NCBI GenBank assembly: GCA_038049695.1
Contig: CP142451.1
Location: forward strand, 8,244,001-8,308,000
Length of the DNA: 64,000 nucleotides
Source of the DNA: Cinnamomum chago
Taxonomy: Eukaryota; Streptophyta; Magnoliopsida; Laurales; Lauraceae
Direction: 5' to 3'
Shown here: piece by piece, positions 21,191 through 33,010 of the stretch
Position numbering within the stretch: position 1 is the stretch's first letter
Layout: every line of letters starts with the position of its first letter
Notes under the pieces: generated by a model
What the model was told of the DNA's origin: nothing
The model's database searches: none
The model's input: the letters and a program-made list of their open reading frames with translations, nothing else
Made by a program: the position numbers and the translations under genes

Positions 21191-22243
21191 ATATGGTACC
21201 TTGAAAACTGTTGCATGACCTCCATGGAAAAAAAACAATGAAGAAAAGAGCCACTGGTGGAGAGTTCCGAAGGGATAGCATGATCCAAAGCTACAACCCC
21301 ACATTCAAAAGTAGCAGAAACAAGCACTTTTCACTTTTCTTCTTCTTCATTTTCTTTTTCTTTAGTCGATGGGATCAATGCGATCCCTTTGGAGTTCTCC
21401 ACCTGCTACCAGCAATCAGCAAAATTCCTTGTCTGGTGTTCCAATGCCTTGAGAAGTAACATTACTTATAGAACAAAGAGAGAGAGAGAGAGTACGAAAC
21501 GGCTTTCCTAGCAACCTTTTTTTCTCACACGCTGGCCGGGTGTGGGGGGCGTGAAGTTAGTTGGGTTGGTATGAGAAAGAAAGAGAATGAGAGCAATGTT
21601 TCTCTTTTTGTTTGGTGTTGTTTGTTTCATGCTCTGTCATATGGACAGTATGCGATGTTACATGCACATGAACTCTGTTGTCATCCCACACGTTTCCCCC
21701 TATCTCATTTCATAGACTATGGTGTCTGCAGGCCACCTTGGTTGCTTTCTGGACCATTTGATCCCACCCCACCCACCAATATTAGGGTGATTACCGGGTA
21801 AAGATATTTGTAAGAACCCTTCTCTAACAAGAGTTTCTAGCCATGTAGAGTGAAGTCATGAAATGAAAAATTGACAATTCTCCATCCATTCATTCACTCA
21901 CCAGTAGTAGTTGTTGTTGTTATTATTATTATTATTATTATTTATAAGGGATTCAAACTCGCACACCCTCGCTCCGTCCTCTCTCCTACAAGTCTTTTCT
22001 CCTTCGTGTGCGAGTGGTCACTCCTTAGTCAGTCGGGTCTCTTAAGGGCAAATGGTGTTCTGGGTTCACTCTCGTGTCAATTGGGTCCTTCGGGTCTTCT
22101 TCTTCTTTTTTCTTTTTTTTTCTTGATTTGGGTTTGTTTTTGTACTTGGGCTTTCGTATCTTCGGGTTTTCTTCTTTCTTCTTTCTTCTTGATTTCGGGT
22201 TTGTTTTTGTACTTGGGCTTTTGTATATATGTAAACACCCACA

Positions 22244-22269
22244 CCCCCCCCCCCCCCCCCCCCCCCCCC
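22244..22269. repeat. Poly-C tract, 26 bases
   Basis: Uninterrupted run of 26 C preceded by 'aaacacccacac'. Length in the assembly may be unreliable because homopolymers of this size are hard to sequence. Confidence 0.9.
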
Positions 22270-23724
22270 GAGCTTCATGCACATCACATGGCTACCAGAC
22301 AGTAGTTCCCCCTTTCCCCCATTTCTGCCAGACAGTAGGTCCCAATAAATAAATCTTGATATGAATTTTGTCCAAATGATCATTCCGCGCCAGCACTTCA
22401 TTCTCTTTTGGAATCCAATACAACTGATTCTAAATCAGGATGCGTTTGGTGCGGCTTTCCAACTTTGAATTATCATGTGATAAAAAAAAATGGGCCAATT
22501 GTTACAGTAGGAAAAAAAAAAAGTAATCTAATACATACAGAAGGTTGCAATGAGGCACATCAAAGAAATTGAAATGTTCATTCAGTGTGGCATGAATCCT
22601 AACTGTTATGCAGATAATTTCATATCCAAATCCAATGGTTGGATTCACAAATATAATATATTGTTGGAAAGATCTTGATGAAGAAACCAAATTGATAATT
22701 TGAAGTTGTCTTCATAATGATATTTTATAATTTAGATGGTTTGATTTCTGCTTTTCGATGGTAAAATTTGAATTTGCAAGCATTTTAGTCCAATTGAAAT
22801 TATGTGTTGTTCGAGTCCAATTGAGATTATCTGTTTCAAACATGGCTTTCTACTCTTTAATAAGACATACTCAGTGGTCATTATACATTAAAATCATACA
22901 ATCCATAAGTTTTCTTTTTTACATTTGTGAGATTTGTTATGTTACTACTTTATTGATGAACATTCAAGGATTCATTACTTTGGATTGATTATGATGTTTT
23001 TCTTCTTCTTTTTTTCCTGCCCACCTGGTGATGATTATGAAGTTGGGCCACTATACTAACTCACCAATGGTCTTCTACCAAAAAAAAAAAAAAAAAACCA
23101 AAATGAAGAACTTGTTTCTCAATGGGACATGCACTAAGAAAATTCCTGGAAATTTAGAGAATGGGAGATTCAATTTAAGTCCAAAGTATATCTTATACGC
23201 TTATAAAGTGGTGAAAAGGTGAACCATCTTAGGTGGTGAAAAGGTGAACCATCTTATTGGGGTCATAGATTGGTCAGGGTCCCAGAAAGGTTGCCAGGTC
23301 AACATTCAACAGTTGACCCAGCTGAAATGTACTAACTCTAGCCTATTATTAAGTAGGTCAAGCTATTATTCATTTGGTGGGCCACAGTGTTCCAAATTCG
23401 CTCACTAGTCGATATTCAACCCATCTAATTCACCATTTAGATCCAACAACCCCCACATTTTATGTTTTTTTGAAACTCATGATTCTGCTTTTTTTTTTTT
23501 TTTTTTTCATATTAAATCCATCGAATGTGTATTAATTATGCACTTTTCTTTTATATGATATTCTGAGATGCTTCTATTCAAAAATGGTTTTCATAAAAAT
23601 TAAAAAATAAATAAAAATAAAAACAAAACTTTTCTGAAAAGGGACCTCGTATGCTACAGAGTTCGATATATAAGCTTTAATGGACTCAAAACAAAAGAGT
23701 TCCTTATGAAAATACAGCGAAGGG

Positions 23725-23904
23725 CCTATTTCTTTAGTAGGAATCATAAAATTCACTTGTTAAGAATTTGTAAATTCTCCGAAATTTGTCCCCTCGGTGA
23801 AATTCATAAATCTCCTATTTCTTTAGTAGGAATCATAAAATTCACTTGGTAAGAATTTGTAAATTCTCCGAAATTTGTCCCCTCGGTGAAATTCATAAAT
23901 CTCC
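23725..23904. repeat. Near-perfect 89-bp tandem duplication
   Basis: The segment beginning 'cctatttctttagtaggaat' at 23725 is repeated from 23814 with about one difference (acttgtt against acttggt) through 'aattcataaatctcc'. This is a recent duplication, not coding. Confidence 0.9.
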
Positions 23905-24444
23905 ATCTTCATTGAAGAACTTGTGGATGCTTGTAAATTTTAAGAATTTCAAAACTCATTTGGGAATTTTCTGGTGGTTGAATTTTAAAATTATGTTGTA
24001 TCCAGAAATTCCAAAGGGACAACTGACAACAAGATGTCAAACTTTTCTGACATTATTTTTTTACCAAAGGAAAACAAGAAGGAATGAATCTATCAAAGAG
24101 ACATGAAATGGGCCCCACTAAACTAAAATTTTCCTTAGATGGGTCTTTGGGCAAAAGAAATTTCTTGAGGGATGCCATATGTATAAAAAAAAAAAAAAAA
24201 AAGTAAATTTTTCTAAATCTTGTGGGTAGCCAACCCCAGCACACCCTGGTCACAAAATTAATTTATTTCATTCACACCGTCACCATTGACTTCATTCATA
24301 TTGGGATGGTGGCCTCCATTGAAGTGCACTTATAACCTCTAAAAATTATCATATCAAATTGCTTCTCCTGTTCTAGTTTTCCATGAAGTCTTCATTGATT
24401 TGATAGGGCATTGTCACAATACTATTGCAGACTTTGCACACAAA

Positions 24445-24445
<1 letters not shown>

Positions 24446-24510
<65 letters not shown>
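24446..24510. repeat. (CT)n microsatellite
   Basis: About 32 CT units. Confidence 0.95.
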
Positions 24511-24517
<7 letters not shown>

Positions 24518-27034
24518 TTGTAAATAATCTCAATGTGGATTTACATAGCCTCCCAGTTTTTCTTTAGTAAATAATTTCAGTTGTTTCTATGAAACCCACC
24601 AGCCTTAGCTGAACTCAACCTAACTCAAATCCTATACCAGAAGTCTAGGTTGATTTTGTTTGAAATTTCTGGATCAAGTTTGGGTTGACATTTTCTAACC
24701 CAGTTGAAAATCGGGTAAGTTTAAATGGTTCTCATACATGTTTCCAACAGTGGTTTAATGAGGCCAGAATTGACCCGGCCACCCTAAATTCCCATCCTTC
24801 TATCACAATACTAAATAGAGTCAATATTCTCCTCAAGCTCTCAAATCAAACATTAAAAGCTAGTAAATGACAGTATTAACAAATGGGAACGGAACCATCA
24901 CTGATAACAACCCAAGCAACACTAAGCCCTTCTTCTCTTGTTCCCTCCTTTTTTTTTTTAAATCCTTTTAAGTGGGACCCACTGAATTTGAAGGTTGGAA
25001 GCTAAGAATTGGATGCCTGTTATAATTTCTCACACATTCATTGCATGTGTTTACTGTGTGCGTAGTTGTCAAACAAACAGGGGCCATACAAAAAAACACA
25101 GAGGTGGAACAATCTCTTATTACTGACGTAGACACCATGCTAAACCATGTAAATTCCTTGTGTGATTTCTCTTGTGGGCTTCCTTGTTTGGTTGATTATC
25201 GATCATAGGTTTTCCACTTCCACGAGCACAACAGTTATGGTACCATGATTGTTCATTAGTACTTGGTACAGTTTTTCCAAAGCAACACCCAAGCAGTTTA
25301 TCTTACAAACATGATAGAATTACATGCAGAAAGTCTAACTCCATTTCAAAGGTCATTGAGTAGAGTAACTCAGTGAGTCTGAACAATATGGTATTAGAGT
25401 ATCAGCAATATCAGGAGACTGAGGTGGCCAAGGGTCAAACTCAGAGTTCCTAGAGTGATGAGAGTGTTGCAGTGATGAAACATTCCTATGGTTAGGACTG
25501 CATCTGAAAGCACTTAGTAATAACGGAACTTAGGATTGTTGATTCTTATCTATTATTTAATTAGTTCATTCTCTGCTTGCGTTTGTTTAGAGTTGTGTGT
25601 ATGTTTTTGGTTCTTTCTAATTATACATGGATCGTACGACTGAGGGTTTAAAATTTTCAAATTAAATGAACTGTAAGGCATAAGTTTTAACTTGTTTACT
25701 TGTACGTTGTTTCAGATTGTTTGGGCATGTAAACAAAAGATCAGAGTCCCCAGATGACATATTGAAAGGTCATAAGCTCAAGAAATCCTAGAAAGGGAGA
25801 AAACAGCACAAACCTGAAATTTAGCAGCAAAGAAAGACAGTGCTGAAACAGTAACATAAAACAGAGTTGAGCGGAAAAGTAACTTACAAAGCCAACAATT
25901 ATGACTTATTTTCTGATTCATGTATATAGATAGAGTTTAAATTTGAGGAGACATTTTGCTTTCTATGTCTAGTATAGATAGACAAAAGATACATCAAAAC
26001 AATATATGAATAAAATATGTGAATAAGTAAAACATAAATATAGAACCTTATGATTGCTATTTGCATGTCTATGAGATGGCGAGTTTCAGTAATGCAACCA
26101 TAACTAACTGTGATTTCCATGAGTTTTTCCTAAAGAATTATTTATAGTGATGAGAATAACAAACTTGAACCTTTTGAGGAAAAACCATAGGAACAAAAGG
26201 TTGATTTCGGAGAAGTTTTAAGGCCCAAATACAAGGGGTTTTTGTGCAAGTGTCGATGGTCTTCAGTTGATCATCGACCCACTGATGAAGCTCAAATGCA
26301 TCATAAAACCACATAACACAGATATGCAAATAACTTTTGTTGCCTGAACACACCCATGGTTGAGTGGTGTTGGTGCCTTGGTATCACAAACATGCCCAGG
26401 GATCAATTCCAGGTCTTCAAGTTTAAAGTATCAATCCCAACCGGTAGGCCAGGTATCACTCTTGAGTAGTTCATCAGATTCTTTGATGTCAAATCACTAC
26501 ACCAGTAACAGAGATCTGTTGAATGGCTGCATTACACAAAGCCAATGACAGAGAGATTTATTGGGCTTGGTAGTTCTTTGTTAAAGGCCCAACAGGGTGC
26601 TTTAGATTAGGTCATGCACAATGTTTCACAGTTCAGTTGATGGTACAATGAAAAAAATGATAATTAGTGAATTTCTGAAATATTTCATTCACATATTCTA
26701 ATTGGCATTTTATTGTCATTCTGTGAATTTGAACTAACTGGAGAAGAGTTTGTTGGGTCTAAATAGGATGGGACATAGTCACGAACTTTGGTTAAGAAGC
26801 TTGGGCTTGAGTTCTAAGCCTGACCTTCGCCCACAGGCCTTTAGTTAAATCATGGGTCCCACCAGGAGCAAGGTGGTCCACCAGTTATGTTGCCAGTTGA
26901 ACCAAGAATTGTATACTTTTAACTTTAGGATATCATTGAATATAGACAAGATTGTGAGTCTTTTTAACAGTATAATATTTCTTTTCTGATTATTATCAAA
27001 TAATATTCAACAATATTTTCTTCTCTAAACATTA

Positions 27035-27040
27035 TTTATT
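27035..27040 (-). terminator. Possible poly(A) signal of the DUF3527 gene
   Basis: The minus strand reads AATAAA about 88 bases beyond the stop codon of the DUF3527 gene. Confidence 0.45.
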
Positions 27041-27127
27041 TCAGAAAGTTACAAAGAATCGAAGTGTACCCATAATGGCAGATTTTGACCATGCCTAGAG
27101 CTTCAGAAATCCAAAAGAGAATATCTT

Positions 27128-30100
27128 CTAGACTCGCCCAATCGGAGAAAATGGTGGGTCCAGTACAAAACATGATGGGATGTCTTCTGTTTTCTCTGTA
27201 GCTTTCCATTTTTCTTCCTCTGTTACTGCTTCAATTAAGAACCTAACTTCTTCATCAAGCAGCATCTTAAGTGAATTGCATTGCAATCTCTGCATGTTCC
27301 TTTTATGCCCATCTGATGTGGGAACTTCCACACTGTGCAGAAGAGCGACACAAATTGTAAAGGCTTGTAAAGTGGATAATTGTGCATGAAAATTGATGCA
27401 GTACTCTCCATCGCCAACCAAAATTATGGACAATGCTGGCACCTTCTCTTTCGCTCCCTGTAGAAAATTTGACAGAACAAATATCTGTAAGAGAGATTTA
27501 GTAAGCAAGAACATAATCACACCAAATCAAGTTCATAAAGCCAGTGCTGGCATCTAAAATGCCCATCCACTACAGCCACACATGTGCAAGACCCAAACTG
27601 TCCGTCGCATGTGCCATGGCCAGAAAGTTCAACTGTCCAATAATCAGGATTTTTTTCCCGGTTCTAATAATCACGATTGCCACACATGTAATAAATAAAT
27701 GTTTGAGAAACTCTCAAAGAATCCACATTGGACATTCACGTGCGGTCCACCTGATGAAACAGATGCCCAATCATGACTTGGCTGTGACAGAAAGCTACTT
27801 CCACACAGAGGACAAGTGTGGCCGAACTTCTGAAGTCTCATACAACAGAATACAAGAGGTTCCTCCATTTAGACAATATGTATATTATATGCTTCATCAT
27901 CAGAGCCTTGTCACATGAACCTGAAGTCAGCTAAAACAGAACCACTCTAGAGCCCACTTTTAGAAAACATCTATAATCTACAACAATTAGGTATATCATA
28001 TATGTATATCAGATATTTATTATGTAAAATAGACTTAGATGACTAACCCAGAGTAATAACTAATAACTGTTGATCAAGAGAAGAAAGTACAACATATGAC
28101 AAGGGCAGTCAATTCGGGATTGAAAAATGGAAACCAATCCAAAGTATAAATCAGCAAAAAACCACCATAATCAGCAAAACCATTATTGTCTTAAAGATAT
28201 GAACAGAACACAATTATCATCATAAAGAAATGAATTGATAATCAGTCAGAACAAAAGTCAAAATAAATAATTGTCAATTCCGTTCCGTTCTGACTGAAAT
28301 TGGCTGGAACACTCCAGAATTAGCCTTGAGCAGAATGGAATGGCCCCCTAAAACGTTTCAGTCCCGATTCTGGTCTGTTCTGGTCATTCTAGTCCCAATC
28401 CAATTCCGCCCCATTCCGGCGGAGGTTTCATACTTCCATTCATATGTAGTGAAAACTAGAAAATGGTCAATTACAGAGTATAGTTTACTTAAGTGATGTA
28501 AGAATGCATTTTTAGTATTATTTTAGCATTCAACTATTTTTTCAATTTTAGGTATTCTTTTATATTAGTTTTTTCATTATTCAATTGCGTTTTTTTTCGA
28601 AACGGAATACCAGAATTGGCCTGAATGCTGAAATGTTCCACTATAGGGTCAAACCAAGGAAGATCTACCAGAGAATTGAAAACTATGAAATAATCAAGGA
28701 AGATCTACCAGAGAGAAGTTGGAAAAAGAAAGAAAGTAAAGAAAATCTGATGAAAAGAAATTTGCGTTGAAAAGTGGCATCTGTTCCAGAACCTAGAAGC
28801 CAAACAAAAGTGATAACCTAACATCAGGCAGTACAGCATACCTGCATGAAAAGTTGAAATGGCTGTGGGTCACCCAAAAATGGATGATCTCCTGTATTTT
28901 CAACACCTGGGCTGCTGAAAACAGCGATTGGACAAGCCATGTCCCAGCCACCACAATCACATCCTCCACCAGATCTCCATCGATCCAGTAATGGGGATGG
29001 GCCTCCTCCTTCAGTATTTGGTAATCCATGCGTCCCACTTGGAATTACCACCTTCACTTCCATGACACCTGGTCTGTTGCAGACATCATCACTTCTCTGA
29101 TTTATTTCAGAAGAAATGGAGACACTAAAATCCTCTCTCCCACTAACTTTATATCCCCCCTTGTCCTTCAAGCTCTCCCTCTTTTCAGAAGGAACTTGAA
29201 TCTCAATAGCCACAGTTTCGAGGTGGGGATGCAAATCCATGTGCTTCCAAGGGTGAGGAGACAGAGTATCAGAATTGTCATTGCCAGAAGCACGGTTTGC
29301 AGGTAGGCTGCATCCATCTGGGTTTGGGACACCATTTGACTCGACTTGGTCATCTATGGGTCTAATGGAGTTTGGGGAGCAACGAGGGCTTTCTTGGGCC
29401 GCAGCAAAGCCCCTTCTCATTGGTGCAAGATCATATGCTACAAATTCTGTTACTGTGGAGTTATGTAAAGATCCACCATTTCTCATTTCGGAGCACAAAT
29501 AACAGGAAACCTGCATCTGGCCTACCATAGAGGATGGTCTATGTCTGTCCTTTGAGCTATTACTCTTCTTTTTACCACTTAGAGAGTGGAAGGTATAGAC
29601 CCAATTGAAAGCATTATCAGTTCTCCATATCTGAGCACCGAGAACATCTTCTATGTCCGTCACTGAGAACTCAAAGAATGGCATGCCATGATTATGTTTC
29701 AATTTAAGAAAGCCATGTAGGTGAGCAGGTGAAGGAACTGTTGCTTGGCTAGCTTCTTTCCTAATGGGTGACCCCTTGCACTCTGTCTTTGAGGTAGCTG
29801 TAGAGAAGTCATGCAGTAAAGATCTTTGAGTTGCTTTGTTTCTAGCTCTGCCAATTTCTCTGTCTGTAATGGAAAATGGACTCCTTTGAGGCAGGGACTT
29901 CGTTACGGGATCTAACACCCGTCTTCGCGAACTGAAATAAGCTTTGGGGCTGCATTCAAACTGATAGAATTCTGATTGACAATGCAAATCTGTCATACCC
30001 GCTTTTGCTGAAAAGGACTTCAAAGGTGTATGGATCATGTCTCTTTCTGAGTGATTATTGTCATTACTTTCAGGAGTTATTGCTTGACTGCATCTAAATT

Positions 30101-30563
30101 TCAGATCTTCCACCAAGCCTCGTTTTTCATGCTCAGCAGCTTTTTCTTCACTCTGACATTCTGCATCCTCCGCTTTGAGACATATTTCCAAGAAGTCATT
30201 TGATGAGCATAATTTGTGGGCACTAGAGAGATCTTCATGAAGACAGGAGCGATCCTCGATTTCTCGAGGATTTAAAAATATGTAATTTGTCCCAACAGAT
30301 GTTAAATTCAGATCAGCATTCAAAGACACCTGCGCTGATTTCTTCTGCTGGAAATGTTGTATGCTTTTGTTTGTGCTAGGCTGAGATAAGGCGTCAATAA
30401 TCGAGACGGTTAAAGAAATGTCACTGCTGCATGATGACGGTACTTTTCTTGTTCCCTCAAGGACTCCAGCTTCTTTCAATTTTCTTACCGCATATGAGCT
30501 TTGATAGATAGTACCCCTCTTTTGCTCTGCATTGCCAGGTACTTGAGCAAGTTTGGATGGCAT
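27128..30563 (-). CDS. DUF3527 domain protein
   Basis: Two coding exons on the minus strand, 30563-28842 and 27457-27128, joined across a 1384-bp phase-0 GT-AG intron, give 683 residues. The plant-specific DUF3527 region occupies roughly residues 282-683, with its typical blocks: FLKLKHNHGMPFFEFSV (285-301), DNAFNWVYTF (316-325), GQMQVSCYL (348-356), TEFVAYDLA (372-380), LETVAIEIQVP (448-458), KVVIPSGTHGLP (504-515), LDRWRSGGGCDCGGWDMAC (526-544). After the splice come QGAKEKVPALSIILVGDGEY and LSTLQAFTICVALLHSVE. The first 280 residues are Ser-rich, low in conservation and probably disordered. No signal peptide or membrane segment is visible. Function is unknown. The start chosen is the first ATG after an in-frame stop 42 bases upstream (TGA); upstream codons DSALSHSARPTCKS are open, so an extra N-terminal exon spliced to that point is possible. 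Confidence 0.92.
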
Positions 30564-33010
30564 GCTTTTGCAGGTAGGTCTTGCAGAGTGACTAAGCGCT
30601 GAATCTCAAGTCATCAGCTCGAATAGTTAAATGGTGGCTTCAGTTGGGTTTTCCCCTTTTATCTGTAGTCACATTTGGAACCAGGGTGATGAAAATTGTG
30701 TCACTTTCTGAAAGTTTTAATACTCTAAAGCTTCATCTGGCTGCAAAGATATATTGACCTGTGGGGGAATGAGGATAAAGAGATCAAGAACACTGCAAGA
30801 TTTATCAGAGCACCTTCAACTGCTATTATGTATGTTATAATGTCATAAGATGCTATTTTAATTTATTAACGTTTTCTAAACATTTTATACCTCATTAATC
30901 ATCATATCATCATTCTATCAATCTGGTGGAAAGAGTTCTACTTCTCGAACTCTAAAATCTATGACATTAATCAGTTCAAAAAGTAGTTTATTCAATGCAA
31001 TCCATTTACTGCAGAGAGACACATAAACCGGTTCAATTTATTAAAAAATGATTAGGGAAAATGGATCCTTGTTAAACTGAAAGATGCAAGGCCCCAATGT
31101 GTATTTGTGGAAAAAGAAAAAGAAAAACAAAAGAAAGCGAGAAACTTGGTACCCATCCAGACCAAGAGCAAACATGGTAATGACCAGAACATTTCAAGTA
31201 TGATAATGCATGTTTATGTTATGATGTCATAAGGTGCAGTTACGGGAAAAAATGTCTCTGTGACTAACATTGTTAACTATCACTATATATCTATCCACAA
31301 ATTGAGCTCTTTATGCAATCCGTTATACAGGCAAGCATACAGATGAAGTTGAATGGAAGAAAGAACCTAATAGCCATCAGTAGGGTGGAGAATAAAGAAA
31401 AGAAAACATGAGAGACTACCTACCAGTAGGGGCCAAACACAAACATTGAGATGACTAGAGGACACAATCAATAAAAATACATGCATTACAATATTTATGT
31501 TCTTCACTCTTGAAATTGAAATTAGCACAAGTCTGCAGTTGTTTGTTAAGTAGTGGGTTCCAGTGAAACAAATTCGCTGAGTTGATTTTTCATATATCAG
31601 TAAGTTTGCATTACTAATTCATCTGATTTATGACTTATGACAACTATGCCTCAATCATCTCTAGGTTCTTCCGGAGATAGTTTCTTCATCATATCTAGTG
31701 AATGTAAGTTTCAAATGACGTTGGAGTTGAGTTAATAGATTTTCACATAACATGGATGATTGGGATTTGCACTATATAAATCCCCTGTGCAAGATTCATA
31801 GAAAACCCAAGATTTAGTTGGAAAAATGTTTGACGTTAGGGCTAAGGACACAAATTTAATGGGCGCACATTACCCAGTATTCCAAGTTTTACAATTAGAA
31901 CTTAGCTTGGAATTTTATTTAGGAAATAACAACAAAACCCTGCATAACCCTTACTAACTAGACTTGCAGAGATTTGATGGAAGTTTGAGCAGAACAAGGA
32001 AAAAAAAAAGATTCAACTCAATGTAATATAAGAACTGTTGGCAATTGGAAACAAAGTTGAAGCACTAGAGACAGTTACTACCCTAATCTGGGGAAATTAG
32101 GGATTGACTTCATTGATTTTTATGAAGAACATCTAAAGGGAATGGCTAACTCTCGAAAAAAAAAAAATTAATCAAATCTTAGGGGGGGAAAGAACCAAGA
32201 TTGAAGATCATGAATCTCTACCACCATTTTCAATACATATCTCTTTATTGGATCCTTTATGGAGTTTGGAGTTGGCTTTCTAGAATTAAGAACTTCTGAC
32301 AAAAAGCAGAAAAAATAAGCACCCTCAAACATTTCCCTTAATTGAGAATTCTACAACAATATCAGCATGTCCTTCAATTAAAATTCAAAACTTTATTTTG
32401 CAATCTTCTTCTCTGATTAAACAAAAAACACCCACATCAGAAAAAGCAACCCATCTCACATTTTAACACAAAAAGATAACATTTTGATCATACAAACATG
32501 CATTCCAATCCAAGGCAACATGAGAACAAAATAAAACCATCCCACCCCACACCAAATCTAACATACAAGTGCAAACAAGAAAGAAACAGAAATGGCTATT
32601 CTCGCCATCAATCACCTCCAAAGTTAAAAATATCAGAGACCCAGATTTTGCTTTGACATTCCAAGAAAAACCCACCTTCAAAACATGGATTTGAATCCAA
32701 AAATCAACTCCAAAACCAGCAAAAAACTGGAGGAGAAACCAGTGAAACAGAAGCTAGCAAAAGAGACAAGGAGGAGGAGGATTACCAGTTGGGGTGATCG
32801 CGCATGCAAAGGCATTTGAAGTGAACCGGAGAAAAAGCTTATTCGCAGTACATCCAAAGATGGAAAAGGAAAAGAGACAAAAGAGAAGGGAGTGCAGCAA
32901 TGGAAAGGAAGCCTGTGAGGGAGCAACAGTTTGTGTGGTCACGCAGGGTTTCAAAACAGAGACAGAACTAGACGGCGTATTCCTGTGAAGATATCATCAT
33001 CATCAGCATG
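30564..33010 (-). promoter_or_regulatory. Probable 5' leader with intron and mini-uORFs
   Basis: Upstream of the DUF3527 ATG there is a good 3' splice site on the minus strand ('cattcccccacag' then GTCAAT; exon starts at 30758) and a matching donor near 32786 (AACTG then GTAATC). This implies a leader exon ending at 32786 and a leader intron of about 2.0 kb. Between 30758 and the main ATG lie three tiny upstream frames: ATG AAG CTT TAG, ATG TGA and ATG ACT TGA. Such short uORFs usually lower translation of the main frame. The transcription start was not located; splice sites are predicted from motif alone. Confidence 0.45.

Larger units (their letters stand above)
21190..27034. other. Intergenic, no gene; microsatellites and short duplications
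   Basis: No gene is supported between the (GA)n tract and the 3' end of the DUF3527 gene. A (gtt)n(att)n run lies at about 21904-21942, C26 at 22244-22269, (CT)n at about 24446-24510, and an 89-bp tandem duplication at 23725-23904. A SINE-like head 'catggttgagtggtgttggtg' lies near 26352. Several short frames at 22000-22400 and 24050-24250 are low-complexity products. Confidence 0.45.

Noticed and set aside
22025-22401. Gly-run and Pro-run frames on both strands
   Set aside because: They are translations of the 26-base poly-C tract and nearby T-rich sequence.
29028-29502. Several plus- and minus-strand frames over the DUF3527 exon
   Set aside because: They are shadows of the 574-codon DUF3527 exon in other frames.
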